IMG/VR virus record: IMGVR_UViG_3300009686_000061 | Span: 1-45,553 of that record | Reading direction: 5' to 3' (one strand) | Length of the DNA: 45,553 bases | Source: a virus | Part shown: positions 13,469 through 20,232 of the stretch, piece by piece | Layout of the letters: each line of letters opens with the position of its first letter | Numbering within the stretch: position 1 is the stretch's first letter | Program-made: the position numbers and the translations under genes | Notes under the pieces: generated by a model | The model's database searches: none | Seen by the model: only the letters and a program-made list of their open reading frames with translations | Told to the model about the DNA's origin: nothing

Positions 13469-13779
13469 TTTGCAATCAAACAGCCGTTATACATTTTCGT
13501 CATGAATGAAAACCCCCTGCTATTTGTCAATTCGGGGGCTGTGTAAACATTGCGAACAACTGCCTTTGTCCAGTCTTTTGACTCTTGAGGGAGCTTCTCA
13601 GCTCCAAAACCAAGAGCGATTAATACCGCTGACTCCTGGCGCAGCCCTTGGTCACGAGATGATGCAGCGGATGCGAATGTGTAGGCGGTCCTCATGCACA
13701 ACTCATCTTGACTGATCGCTGCCGATGATCCATGCGCCCACCCAAAAGCCATCATAAATATGGAGAATAGTCTTTTCAT
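13462..13779 (-). CDS. Secreted/periplasmic accessory protein (moron), paralogue of 38300-38653
   Basis: A 105-aa protein with a signal peptide (MKRLFSIFMMAFGWAHGSSA), then a mature part with cysteine near the start, F-A-S-A-A-S-S-R-D-Q-G-L, A-V-V-R-N-V-Y, and a C-terminal M-Y-N-G-C-L. The minus-strand gene at 38300-38653 has the same order of features, so the two are probably paralogues. AAGGGACGG precedes the ATG. It follows the repressor closely and should be expressed in the lysogen; periplasmic exclusion of related phages is a reasonable guess. Confidence 0.65.
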   Translation of the reverse strand: MKRLFSIFMMAFGWAHGSSAAISQDELCMRTAYTFASAASSRDQGLRQESAVLIALGFGAEKLPQESKDWTKAVVRNVYTAPELTNSRGFSFMTKMYNGCLIANQ

Positions 13780-13827
13780 TCCGTCCCTTTTGTTAAATCC
13801 AACAACACCGGCCTTTGCGGCTCTAGT

Positions 13828-14535
13828 TTAAATTCGCTCAGACTGTTTTTGCACAATGCGCCCAATGCAAAACACATCCTCTGTGCAGACCTTGCGCGGG
13901 TATCGGCGCTGATCAGGGTTATCCGATGCCAGCCACCACTGGCCTGCATCACGAACCAGGCGCTTGATAACCAACTCGCCTTCGTAATTCATAGCGTACA
14001 CCACGCCGTCTTTGATATCAACGTCAGCTGTGTTGACCACCACGGTATCGCCATCGCATAGTCCAGGCTCCATACTGCCATTGGCAACAGATGCGGCCAG
14101 TAGCTTTTCTGGGGCGTAGCCATGTCGATCAAACCACTTCCGCTGGAAAACGATGGGGGCAGCATCTTCATCAACGTAATCAACCGCAAAGCCATGCGCA
14201 CCAGCCGATAGTTTGAAGCGCACTCTGCGAATGGCCGGGTAATCGGGATTGTTGGTCAGGTCGATTGGCACTGGGGTGCTTGCTGCTTGCGGTCGATCTT
14301 CTTTGTCGAACCAACCGCGTCCCAACTCTTCAGCAGCTTCTATTTTTTGAGCCGCATCATCCCCCAAGCTTCGCATGCTTCTACTTCCATCCTTTTTTAG
14401 GGGAAGCAGCACTCCTTTGATGATCTGGTCGAGATAAATTGGGTTCAGCCCGGCGCGTTCGGCTACTTTATCCATGCCGCGTTCAACGCAGAGTTCGGTC
14501 AATTTGCGACGTCTACGCTCAGTACTTGTTTCCAT
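13828..14535 (-). CDS. CI-like repressor with S24 (LexA-type) peptidase domain
   Basis: Maintains lysogeny by binding operators at PL and PR. The 235-aa protein has an N-terminal DNA-binding region (residues 1-70; MDKVAERAGLNPIYLDQIIK resembles a helix-turn-helix) and a C-terminal peptidase domain. Ser154 lies in ANGSMEP and Lys191 in ELVIKRL, the serine-lysine dyad of RecA-stimulated autocleavage, with a likely cleavage site Ala111-Gly112. I chose ATG 14535: TATAAC lies seven bases upstream, giving a leaderless message as in lambda PRM. An upstream ATG (14577) would lie in the operators. Confidence 0.85.
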   Translation of the reverse strand: METSTERRRRKLTELCVERGMDKVAERAGLNPIYLDQIIKGVLLPLKKDGSRSMRSLGDDAAQKIEAAEELGRGWFDKEDRPQAASTPVPIDLTNNPDYPAIRRVRFKLSAGAHGFAVDYVDEDAAPIVFQRKWFDRHGYAPEKLLAASVANGSMEPGLCDGDTVVVNTADVDIKDGVVYAMNYEGELVIKRLVRDAGQWWLASDNPDQRRYPRKVCTEDVFCIGRIVQKQSERI

Positions 14536-14562
14536 TGTTTCAGTTATAGCAAATTGCTTTAA
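14536..14562 (-). promoter_or_regulatory. PRM-like promoter of the repressor gene
   Basis: On the minus strand -10 TATAAC ends seven bases before ATG 14535, so transcription should begin at or next to the start codon. No good -35 is visible at 16-18 bp, as expected for a promoter activated by its own repressor. The operator AGCAAATTGCT (14548-14558) lies directly upstream of the -10. Confidence 0.55.
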
Positions 14563-14605
14563 AGAAATAGTAGCCATTCGCTTGCAATCACATAGCGAAT
14601 CGCTA
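14548..14605. promoter_or_regulatory. Right repressor operators (three dyads)
   Basis: Three related inverted repeats with centres about 23 bp apart: AGCAAATTGCT (14548-14558), TAGCCATTCGCT (14571-14582) and TAGCGAATCGCTA (14593-14605). The last lies between the -35 and -10 of PR; the first lies near the -10 of the repressor promoter. This three-site layout is lambda-like. Confidence 0.72.
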
Positions 14606-14609
14606 CAAT
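14582..14609 (+). promoter_or_regulatory. PR promoter of the rightward early operon
   Basis: -35 TTGCAA (14582-14587), 16-bp spacer, -10 TACAAT (14604-14609), identical in elements and spacing to PL. The predicted start is at or one base before the Cro-like ATG (14617), giving a nearly leaderless message. Confidence 0.75.
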
Positions 14610-14616
14610 CTAAGGG

Positions 14617-15015
14617 ATGCGAAAACAATTCACCCCCGAAGAACGACGAGCCTGGGCTGACAAGCTGGGTATTAATGAGCGGTATTTGTATCAATGTCTC
14701 ACCGGTAGACGTGATATGGGGCCGACTGAAGCCCGCAGGGTTGAGACTGAATCTGGCGGAGTTTTAACTCGTCAAATGCTATGCCAAAAGACTTGGGGTG
14801 GAATTTGGCCTGAACTAACTCCTTTAGACCCCGCACAAAATCCCCTTGTAGCTCCCGCCACGAATTCCATTGGTCTCGACATCACCCACAGCGATCAAGA
14901 ACGCCGAGAAAAAGAAGACCGCCGGGTAGAGCGCCAAAGACGCAAGGCCGAACGCCGTGCGCTGGCTGCCATCAAGCAACCCCGCAAGTCCCGCACTGCT
15001 CAGGGGGTGGCTTGA
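14617..15015 (+). CDS. Cro/YdaS-like transcriptional regulator
   Basis: A 132-aa protein. Residues 1-60 (WADKLGINERYLYQCLTGRR, then DMGPTEARRVETESGGVLTR and W-G-G-I-W-P-E-L) are a YdaS/Cro-like helix-turn-helix domain. The C-terminal 45 residues are a long, highly charged helix rich in arginine and glutamate, longer than in most Cro proteins. It is divergent from the repressor and directly behind PR, so it should repress PL/PR late in early infection. AAGGG abuts the ATG. Confidence 0.82.
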   Translation: MRKQFTPEERRAWADKLGINERYLYQCLTGRRDMGPTEARRVETESGGVLTRQMLCQKTWGGIWPELTPLDPAQNPLVAPATNSIGLDITHSDQERREKEDRRVERQRRKAERRALAAIKQPRKSRTAQGVA

Positions 15016-15016
15016 C

Positions 15017-15289
15017 ATGAGCATCATTACTGCTATTGATGGATGTGCCTTCACTCGAGACCCTGACACCGGGGTAATCACTTCATACGACGGACCTCGT
15101 GAGGTGTTGCAGCAAGAACAATTGCCGCAAGAACTTGCGTCTGTAGTTCTTGAACTGTCAGCGTCATTGCGTCGCGCAGCATTACTGTTGCAGAGATTTC
15201 CACTGGCAGCGTATTCGCCTCCGACTTCAGAGTCAGAACAACCTGCGATAGCCCTGGATGGTTCGCTCCACTCAGAGAAATCGACGTGA
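15017..15289 (+). CDS. Hypothetical protein, conflicts with an antisense frame
   Basis: A 90-codon frame starting MSIITAIDGCAFTRDPDTGV, one base after the Cro-like stop, with AGGGGGTGG upstream. The first half looks protein-like; the second half is serine/proline-rich with mixed codon use. It lies antisense to 15078-15311, which is also plausible. I cannot decide between them. Confidence 0.42.
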   Translation: MSIITAIDGCAFTRDPDTGVITSYDGPREVLQQEQLPQELASVVLELSASLRRAALLLQRFPLAAYSPPTSESEQPAIALDGSLHSEKST

Positions 15290-15311
15290 TCGTGGGTGCA
15301 AATGTTTTCAT
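15078..15311 (-). CDS. Hypothetical beta-rich protein antisense to 15017-15289
   Basis: A 77-codon minus-strand frame starting MKTFAPTITSISLSGANHPG, with AAAGG eight bases upstream. Alternating hydrophobic strands (LSQVVLTLKS, PVEISATVML) and a helical end make a convincing small protein. It would be the only leftward gene between PR and the late region. No family recognised. 15312-15429 contains nothing recognised. Confidence 0.45.
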   Translation of the reverse strand: MKTFAPTITSISLSGANHPGLSQVVLTLKSEANTLPVEISATVMLRDAMTLTVQELQTQVLAAIVLAATPHEVRRMK

Positions 15312-15429
15312 GGGGTTGCCTTTCGAGCGTGAGTTGTGGAACTCTGATCGTAGCTTGACTGGCAGCCCCGCCCCCTTCTATAGCGGATACCTCCAAGCAA
15401 TCCGCACCACACAAGCGAGTACATGAGCC

Positions 15430-15657
15430 ATGGCCACCCCTGACGGATACACCGAACTGCGCGTTGATATACCCAACGAACTGGCTAAACGCATAGACGC
15501 GCTGATGATGGTTGACAAGCTCAAAAGCCGTGCTGACTTTGTTGTTCCCGAGCTGACGAAGGTGACTGATGCTGCTTTTCATAGGGCAATGATCCTACTT
15601 CGCTGCGCTGGAATCAATCCGCTTGATTCCACCAACAACGGAAGGGCGGCGGAATGA
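15430..15657 (+). CDS. Ribbon-helix-helix-like protein (75 aa)
   Basis: Begins MATPDGYTELRVDIPNELAK, a short strand followed by helices with the pattern of ribbon-helix-helix DNA-binding proteins (E-L-R-V-D-I-P then two helices to about residue 50). The ATG of the next gene overlaps its stop. Probably an early regulator; target unknown. Confidence 0.6.
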   Translation: MATPDGYTELRVDIPNELAKRIDALMMVDKLKSRADFVVPELTKVTDAAFHRAMILLRCAGINPLDSTNNGRAAE

Positions 15658-15896
15658 ATACTTGTCAACTCATTGCGAATTCGCACGTTCTAAACGCCTT
15701 TCAGACCTGCACACCACGATCGACAGCAGTCCTCGTCAGCACAGCGCCAAAAAAGCGCGGCCCTAAGTTGGTGGCACTGAATGCAGCGCTGGCTAAGTCG
15801 GTCACGGCATTCCAGCCAAGTTCATACAACTATGCGCCGGTGGCTGTGCTATCCAAAACAGTGACAACGGCATCCAGCCGGTTTGCAACTGTATGA
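15654..15896 (+). CDS. Hypothetical protein (80 aa)
   Basis: An 80-aa protein rich in alanine, valine, serine and threonine with a basic KKRGPK patch near residue 35. Four-base overlaps with genes on both sides support translation. No family recognised. Confidence 0.55.
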   Translation: MNTCQLIANSHVLNAFQTCTPRSTAVLVSTAPKKRGPKLVALNAALAKSVTAFQPSSYNYAPVAVLSKTVTTASSRFATV

Positions 15897-16039
15897 GTGA
15901 ATACGAGGCGCAAATCTATTCGGTGATTTTGATTCTCCGAGCTATGTACGGCAGCGACCTCGATGAACAAGCTGAAGCGTTCACCCCCCCCCGCCAATCA
16001 AGCCACTCCATCCGGCGTGTGCTTCTCTTGAGTTTTTAG
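15893..16039 (+). CDS. Small hypothetical protein (48 aa) with poly-C tract
   Basis: A 48-codon gene starting MSEYEAQIYSVILILRAMYG, coupled by ATGA to the gene before. A run of nine cytosines (15984-15992) lies near codon 32. With one base fewer the frame would instead end P-P-A-N-Q-A-T-P-S-G-V-C-F-S, so the true C-terminus may vary or depend on slippage. Confidence 0.5.
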   Translation: MSEYEAQIYSVILILRAMYGSDLDEQAEAFTPPRQSSHSIRRVLLLSF

Positions 16040-16040
16040 C

Positions 16041-16253
16041 ATGAGAACAATTGAAGTTTGCGTTAACCCCATGCTCTGCCCGCCTGCATTCGATGCCCAC
16101 CACGACACATGGGTGGCCGATCAACTTCGCAATGCCGGGATGCCATTCGTATATCGCACGCTGGAGCAAGGCCCCGCTCGCGGATTGTTGGCAACAACGC
16201 TTCTTGAGGGTGGTAGCACTCTTTATCGTTGGACTAGCGAGGCTGCAGCATGA
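16041..16253 (+). CDS. Hypothetical protein (70 aa)
   Basis: A 70-aa protein (MRTIEVCVNPMLCPPAFDAH) with two cysteines and an alternating hydrophobic centre. Starts one base after the previous stop and overlaps the next start. No family recognised. Confidence 0.55.
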   Translation: MRTIEVCVNPMLCPPAFDAHHDTWVADQLRNAGMPFVYRTLEQGPARGLLATTLLEGGSTLYRWTSEAAA

Positions 16254-16537
16254 AACACATCCCCGCACCATTGGCCCGGTCAAGCGACCCGGTAACTAGC
16301 TTTCAAGCTGCAGACTCCGTGAAAGAGCTAATCAAGACGCATGAGAGGCAAATCACACGGGCGCTACGTCTACATGGTGCTAATGGCGTAGATGCCATAG
16401 CAGCCCATTGCGGCCTTGCAGCTCACGCAGTCGGCAAGCGCATGAAGAGTCTTTTTGATCAAGGCGTTATTCAGTTCACAGGCCGACTAGTCAAGAGTGA
16501 TTCAGGGCGGCAGCAACGGGAATGGGTGGCGGCATGA
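16250..16537 (+). CDS. Winged-helix protein next to the replication gene
   Basis: A 95-aa protein: helix, helix-turn-helix (ANGVDAIAAHCGLAAHAVGK) and a wing (GVIQFTGRLVKSDSGRQ then EW). This is the layout of small MarR-like phage proteins that often precede replication initiators. Overlaps the 70-aa gene and the DUF1376 gene by four bases each. Likely DNA-binding. Confidence 0.65.
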   Translation: MKHIPAPLARSSDPVTSFQAADSVKELIKTHERQITRALRLHGANGVDAIAAHCGLAAHAVGKRMKSLFDQGVIQFTGRLVKSDSGRQQREWVAA

Positions 16538-17379
16538 ATTACTACAACCGCCACATCGGTGACTACCTAAAAGACACGTCGCACCTCACTTTGCTCGAGC
16601 ATGGAATTTACACGCGACTGATGGATGTGTACTACGTCCGCGAGTCGGCCTTACCTCAAGATCAGATTGCCCGCCTGATTGGCGCTCGGACGACCGACGA
16701 GATTTCAGCATTGAACTGTGTGCTTTCAGAGTTTTTCGAGCTTGTCTCGGGATCATGGATTCAACATCGATGCGAAAAAGAGATCGAAGCCTACAGCGAC
16801 AAGAGCATCAAAGCAAAGCGCAGTGCGTCGGCCCGCTGGGAAGCTAAAACAGAGAACACCGAACGCAATACGGACGCATTGCCAACGCATAACGAACGCA
16901 ATACGGACGGTGTAAGACATGCGGGCGTCCCAGTAACCAGTAACCAAGAACCAATAACCAATAACCAGAAACCAAAAAGAAACATAGCGCCTTCCGTCGC
17001 ATCGCCTGACGGCGTATCCGAATCGGTGTGGTCTGATTTTTGTCAACACCGCAAATCCAAAGGTGCAAAGCTGACCCAAACCGCGATAGACGGAATTCAG
17101 GCGGAAGCCGGTAAGGCCGGGTGGGCGTTAGAGGCGGCATTGCGAGAGTGCTGCGCCCGTGGGTGGACTGGGTTCAAGGCGGACTGGGTGGCAGACAAGC
17201 CAAGGAATAACGGCCCATCCGGCGAAACCGCTTACCAGCGTTCCATGCGCGAAAAGATGGAGCAGATCGCCCCAAGCATCGCAGCCAAGAACCCGAATGT
17301 CGTTCGGGTGATTGACGTCAACCCGACCACTTATTTTGAAAACCTCGCAAAAAAGCAACTGGAGAATCACCATGCGTGA
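16534..17379 (+). CDS. DUF1376/YdaU-type phage replication protein
   Basis: A 281-aa protein starting MNYYNRHIGDYLKDTSHLTL, the DUF1376 signature (Y-Y-x-R-H-I-G-D-Y then T-x-H-L-x-x-x-E-H-G-x-Y). Residues 1-85 are a winged-helix-like domain; a flexible linker (T-S-N-Q-E-P-I-T-N-N-Q-K-P) follows; residues 150-220 form a helical domain. Such proteins occupy the position of lambda O and are thought to recognise the origin and recruit helicase. The linker codons form short DNA repeats that may be the origin. I chose ATG 16534 for its ATGA overlap. Confidence 0.78.
   Translation: MNYYNRHIGDYLKDTSHLTLLEHGIYTRLMDVYYVRESALPQDQIARLIGARTTDEISALNCVLSEFFELVSGSWIQHRCEKEIEAYSDKSIKAKRSASARWEAKTENTERNTDALPTHNERNTDGVRHAGVPVTSNQEPITNNQKPKRNIAPSVASPDGVSESVWSDFCQHRKSKGAKLTQTAIDGIQAEAGKAGWALEAALRECCARGWTGFKADWVADKPRNNGPSGETAYQRSMREKMEQIAPSIAAKNPNVVRVIDVNPTTYFENLAKKQLENHHA
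16930..16976 (+). repeat. Short tandem repeats inside the replication gene, candidate origin
   Basis: Seven to eight close copies of a 6-8-base unit related to AACCA(A/G)TA lie in a row within the linker-coding part of the replication gene. Lambda-type origins also lie inside the initiator gene, so these may be iterons. Alternatively they reflect only the repetitive N-Q-E-P / N-N-Q-K-P linker. Confidence 0.4.
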
Positions 17380-17701
17380 ACTGATCGACATCATCTTCAA
17401 AAAACTTTCTCTGCGCTATGGCCGCGACTTCACTGGCAAATGGGAGGGAATTGACCTGGATGACGTGAAAAGCGATTGGGCGCTGGAGTTGGATGGATTC
17501 GAGCGTGCGCCAAATGCGATTTTCTACGCCCTGCAAAACCTGCCCGACGATAAGGCTCCAAACGTGGCTCAGTTCCGCGCCATAGCCCGCCGGGCACCGG
17601 CGACACAAGCCCCGCAACTGGCGGCGCCAGCAGCCAATCCAGAGCTGGCACGCGCATGTTTGGCTCAAGCCCGTGCACTGATGACTCGGGCATCCGCATG
17701 A
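17372..17701 (+). CDS. Replication-associated conserved phage protein
   Basis: A 109-aa protein starting MRELIDIIFKKLSLRYGRDF, then W-x-G-I-D-L-D-D-V-K-S-D-W and Y-A-L-Q-N-L-P-x-D-K-A-P-N-V-A-Q-F-R. This family is a regular neighbour of DUF1376 genes in betaproteobacterial prophages (from general knowledge) and may act in replication. ATG 17372 has GGAG nine bases upstream and overlaps the replication gene by eight bases. Confidence 0.68.
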   Translation: MRELIDIIFKKLSLRYGRDFTGKWEGIDLDDVKSDWALELDGFERAPNAIFYALQNLPDDKAPNVAQFRAIARRAPATQAPQLAAPAANPELARACLAQARALMTRASA

Positions 17702-17808
17702 GCTACGAACAAGCCATCGTCATTCTTGAGGCCGTTAAAGCTGGTGATAAGTCTCCAACGGTAATCCAGATCACGACTGCTTTGTCATTGACTGGCGACT
17801 TGTGCTAA
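17698..17808 (+). CDS. Tiny hypothetical protein (36 aa)
   Basis: A 36-codon gene beginning MSYEQAIVILEAVKAGDKSP, coupled by ATGA to the gene before. Helical first half, then a short strand. Its end overlaps a GTG start of the next small gene. No family recognised. Confidence 0.5.
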   Translation: MSYEQAIVILEAVKAGDKSPTVIQITTALSLTGDLC

Positions 17809-17954
17809 CCCGCGAAGAACTGATTGACCACATCCTAAAAATGAAAACACTAGATCAAGATTACGCCCGCTTCGCCCTTGCGCAATACAACAAGGCCATG
17901 CCGTGGATGGACCTCAACAACGGCGTCAAGCTGGCGCTGGAGTCTTCCAAATGA
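17802..17954 (+). CDS. Small hypothetical protein (50 aa), GTG start
   Basis: A 50-codon gene starting at GTG 17802 (LTREELIDHILKMKTLDQDY), with GTG overlapping the previous stop. The segment YARFALAQYNKAMPWMDLNN resembles small conserved phage proteins. An internal ATG at 17841 is the alternative start. Ends in an ATGA overlap with the next gene. Confidence 0.55.
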   Translation: MLTREELIDHILKMKTLDQDYARFALAQYNKAMPWMDLNNGVKLALESSK

Positions 17955-18046
17955 ACGCCCTTTACCCTGTTTATTTCTCAGTCGGCATTTTGGTTGGCGC
18001 TGTGTTGGTTGGAGTGTGGGTGATTTTGATTCGGGGGTTGAAATGA
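17951..18046 (+). CDS. Tiny single-pass membrane protein (31 aa)
   Basis: A 31-codon gene (MNALYPVYFSVGILVGAVLV then GVWVILIRGLK) that is almost entirely one membrane helix with a basic C-terminus. ATGA overlaps on both sides. It resembles other tiny phage membrane peptides; a holin role is not supported, given its place among nin-type genes. Confidence 0.5.
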   Translation: MNALYPVYFSVGILVGAVLVGVWVILIRGLK

Positions 18047-18654
18047 CACGCAAATGCAAAGTTTGCAAAGCTGAATTCACGCCGCAAAAGATGGGGCAAA
18101 AGGTTTGCAGCCCTGATTGCGCAATTTCGCTTGCTGTGTCCGAGCGCGGTAAGGCTGCGAAGGTCGCCCGGGTGAAAGAGCGCCGCGAGGATAAAGCCAA
18201 GCTGATCGCGATGAAGGGCCGAGGCGACTGGCTCAAGGAGGCCAAGATTGCCATTCAGCGCTTTCGCCGTCTTGAAGAGTTGTCATTGGGTAGCAGCTGC
18301 ATGAGTTGTAGCCGGTCACAAGAAGAAGTCGCTGGAACTGATTCATGGAAGCCGGGCGGTGCTTGGGATGGCGGTCATTTTCTAAGCAAGGGCGCACGAC
18401 CTGAATTAGCGCTTGAGCCGCTGAATATCTGGCTTCAGTGCAAATCCTGCAACGCTGGGTCTGGAAAGTACGCACGTAAGGGGTACACGGTCAACCAGTC
18501 GTTCAGGATAAATCTGATAGCCCGCATCGGTGTGGAGATGGTTGATTATCTAGAGGGTCCGCATGAGCTACCAAAACACACGATTGATGACTTGAAGGCT
18601 ATTAAGGCTGCGTACACGCTGAAAACAAAACAACTTAAGGCAGAGCAAGAATGA
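18043..18654 (+). CDS. ninG: NinG-family recombination protein
   Basis: A 203-aa protein starting MTRKCKVCKAEFTPQKMGQK with C-x-x-C and C-x-x-x-C pairs (residues 5-30), then a long basic helical part, and a second set C-M-S-C, W-D-G-G-H-F-L-S-K-G-A and L-Q-C-K-S-C-N. The latter is the conserved NinG (Rap/HNH-like) core. In lambda, NinG is a Holliday-junction resolvase helping RecA-independent recombination. Its partner NinB lies two genes downstream. ATGA overlap fixes the start. Confidence 0.85.
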   Translation: MTRKCKVCKAEFTPQKMGQKVCSPDCAISLAVSERGKAAKVARVKERREDKAKLIAMKGRGDWLKEAKIAIQRFRRLEELSLGSSCMSCSRSQEEVAGTDSWKPGGAWDGGHFLSKGARPELALEPLNIWLQCKSCNAGSGKYARKGYTVNQSFRINLIARIGVEMVDYLEGPHELPKHTIDDLKAIKAAYTLKTKQLKAEQE

Positions 18655-18971
18655 ACCAAGCACCCATGAACTACTGCACAAAGCACAAATTGTCGCATTC
18701 TGAGATTGCCTGCCCAGAGTGCAGGTTTCAAGGATTGTATGAATCATTCGGGAAAGCCGATGAGGTCCAGATCGACGGTACACATTACAAAGACATGGCC
18801 ATGCAACCGTGGGATGTGATGCAGTCCGTTATGACCAAAGAGGAATTTATCGGGTTTCTCAAAGGCAACATCATCAAGTACTCAATGCGCGATGGCAAGA
18901 AGCCCGGCGCACTGGATGACGCAAAGAAAGCGAAACACTACGCGCAGAAGCTGGCAGAGGTTACGGCATGA
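18651..18971 (+). CDS. DUF3310 protein with N-terminal zinc-finger-like segment
   Basis: A 106-aa protein. The second half (HYKDMAMQPWDVMQSVMTKE, then F-L-K-G-N-I-I-K-Y-S-M-R-D-G-K-K) is the DUF3310 pattern seen in many phages, sometimes called SaV-like or nucleotide-kinase-like without proof. The first 25 residues hold C-T-K-H-K-L-S-H and C-P-E-C, a possible metal site fused to it. Overlaps both neighbours. Confidence 0.75.
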   Translation: MNQAPMNYCTKHKLSHSEIACPECRFQGLYESFGKADEVQIDGTHYKDMAMQPWDVMQSVMTKEEFIGFLKGNIIKYSMRDGKKPGALDDAKKAKHYAQKLAEVTA

Positions 18972-19213
18972 TTGATCTTAAAAACTGGACGGCATGGCTG
19001 ATTAAGTGCTTCTTTGTCGGCATGGCGATAACGTGGGCCATTGGTCAAACACCCTATGGGCGTGATGATTCAGATGAAGGAGAGTGGGGAAATCGAAGCG
19101 GGATGGCTCCGCGCACTGACAGCCTGACAGGTTGCCAGTACCTAACAACATCGGGCGGTGGATTAACGCCGCGAGTTGATGGGCATGGTCGGCATATTGG
19201 GTGCAAGGGATGA
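18968..19213 (+). CDS. DUF6440-like protein with N-terminal membrane segment
   Basis: An 81-aa protein with a hydrophobic helix (WTAWLIKCFFVGMAITWAIG) then a short domain containing TDSLTGCQYLTTSGGGLTPR and V-D-G-H-G, resembling the DUF6440 pattern. Overlaps neighbours by four bases on each side. Role unknown. Confidence 0.6.
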   Translation: MIDLKNWTAWLIKCFFVGMAITWAIGQTPYGRDDSDEGEWGNRSGMAPRTDSLTGCQYLTTSGGGLTPRVDGHGRHIGCKG

Positions 19214-19611
19214 AGCGCGTATTCGTGATGGCGCATGAGACAGCCCGCCGCAATGCCGTACAAGCTGTGCAGGATGCCCCGGAGGGCTACGCCGTGACAG
19301 TTTGCCAGCCAACACGCAACCTAGATCAGAACGCGGCACAGTGGCCCATCCTGCAAGCGTTTGCAGATCAAATTCAATGGCCAATTAATGGCCGCATGGA
19401 GTGGATGCAGCCCGACGAGTGGAAGGATGTGCTGACGGCAGCGTTCAAACGGGAGACTGTTCGCGTAGCCATGGGCCTTGACGGTGGCATGGTCATGCTC
19501 GGAAGCCGCACCTCTAAATTTAGCAAGGCTCAGTTTGGCGAATGGCTGGAGTTTTTGAATGCGACCGCTTCCGATCGTGAAGTAATTTTGGACTATCGGG
19601 AGGCTGCATGA
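19210..19611 (+). CDS. ninB: NinB-family recombination protein
   Basis: A 133-aa protein with the NinB features: V-T-V-C-Q-P-T-R-N-L-D-Q-N-A-A-Q-W, W-M-Q-P-D-E-W-K-D-V-L-T-A, and RTSKFSKAQFGEWLEFLNAT. NinB binds single-stranded DNA and acts with NinG in lambda-type recombination; both are present here. ATG 19210 gives the ATGA overlap with the previous gene; an ATG three codons earlier is less likely. Confidence 0.88.
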   Translation: MKRVFVMAHETARRNAVQAVQDAPEGYAVTVCQPTRNLDQNAAQWPILQAFADQIQWPINGRMEWMQPDEWKDVLTAAFKRETVRVAMGLDGGMVMLGSRTSKFSKAQFGEWLEFLNATASDREVILDYREAA

Positions 19612-19781
19612 CCGCAACAAACCACGCTGGCCATGCCGCCTATACCTACACCACTGCTCGCGGCTGGGTAATCGGAGAAGTACGCCTAACCCGCAGCGAA
19701 GCACTGGCAGACATGGCGCTGATGCCGCCCGGTGAATATGCAGTACGTGAGTCTGTGTGGCTAAACGGGGTGATCGTATGA
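19608..19781 (+). CDS. Small hypothetical protein (57 aa)
   Basis: A 57-codon gene starting MTATNHAGHAAYTYTTARGW. Alternating strands (WVIGEVRLTR, EYAVRESVWLNG) suggest a small beta protein. Four-base overlaps with ninB and the next gene. No family recognised. Confidence 0.55.
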   Translation: MTATNHAGHAAYTYTTARGWVIGEVRLTRSEALADMALMPPGEYAVRESVWLNGVIV

Positions 19782-20002
19782 AGCATTTCAGTAAACAGGC
19801 TGGGTTCGAGATTAAGCGGTTTGGCGCGCACATCGCCGTCGCCTCTGATCTTTGGTATCTCACTGTGTCAAACAAGCTGCCGTCAAAGACGCACCGGGTT
19901 TATCAGGTCTTTGGCGTGGCGTTCAAGTCATACGACGAGATGTTCATCCTGTCTTTCTATCTCGTGTTCTTTAAATTCACGCTTGGATGGTTTCGCAAAT
20001 GA
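19778..20002 (+). CDS. Small hypothetical protein with hydrophobic C-terminus (74 aa)
   Basis: Begins MKHFSKQAGFEIKRFGAHIA; the C-terminal part (FILSFYLVFFKFTLGWF) is strongly hydrophobic and aromatic and may insert in the membrane. ATG 19778 overlaps the previous stop. No family recognised. Confidence 0.55.
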   Translation: MKHFSKQAGFEIKRFGAHIAVASDLWYLTVSNKLPSKTHRVYQVFGVAFKSYDEMFILSFYLVFFKFTLGWFRK

Positions 20003-20232
20003 ACCTCGACCCCAGCTATTACGCCTGCTCAAACCGGCGCGATTTTGTAGCCAGCTATCCGGTCGCCGATGGCTGGTACATGGATGGCCACACACGCACC
20101 CCACGCATGGTGTCGCAGAAAACGACCGGCAAGCGTGATTGCCAGTTCACTCTATTTCAATTGACGCCAACGTCGCCAGCGAATAGGGATGACGCGCGAT
20201 GTGCTGATTGTTCACGGAGACTTAATAAATGA
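19999..20232 (+). CDS. Hypothetical protein (77 aa)
   Basis: Begins MNLDPSYYACSNRRDFVASY; ends with C-A-D-C-S-R-R-L, a cysteine pair that could bind metal. Overlaps both neighbours by four bases. No family recognised. Confidence 0.55.
   Translation: MNLDPSYYACSNRRDFVASYPVADGWYMDGHTRTPRMVSQKTTGKRDCQFTLFQLTPTSPANRDDARCADCSRRLNK

Noticed and set aside
17951-18046. Holin assignment for the 31-aa membrane peptide
   Set aside because: Single short helix in the early operon with no lysis neighbours; not enough to call a holin.
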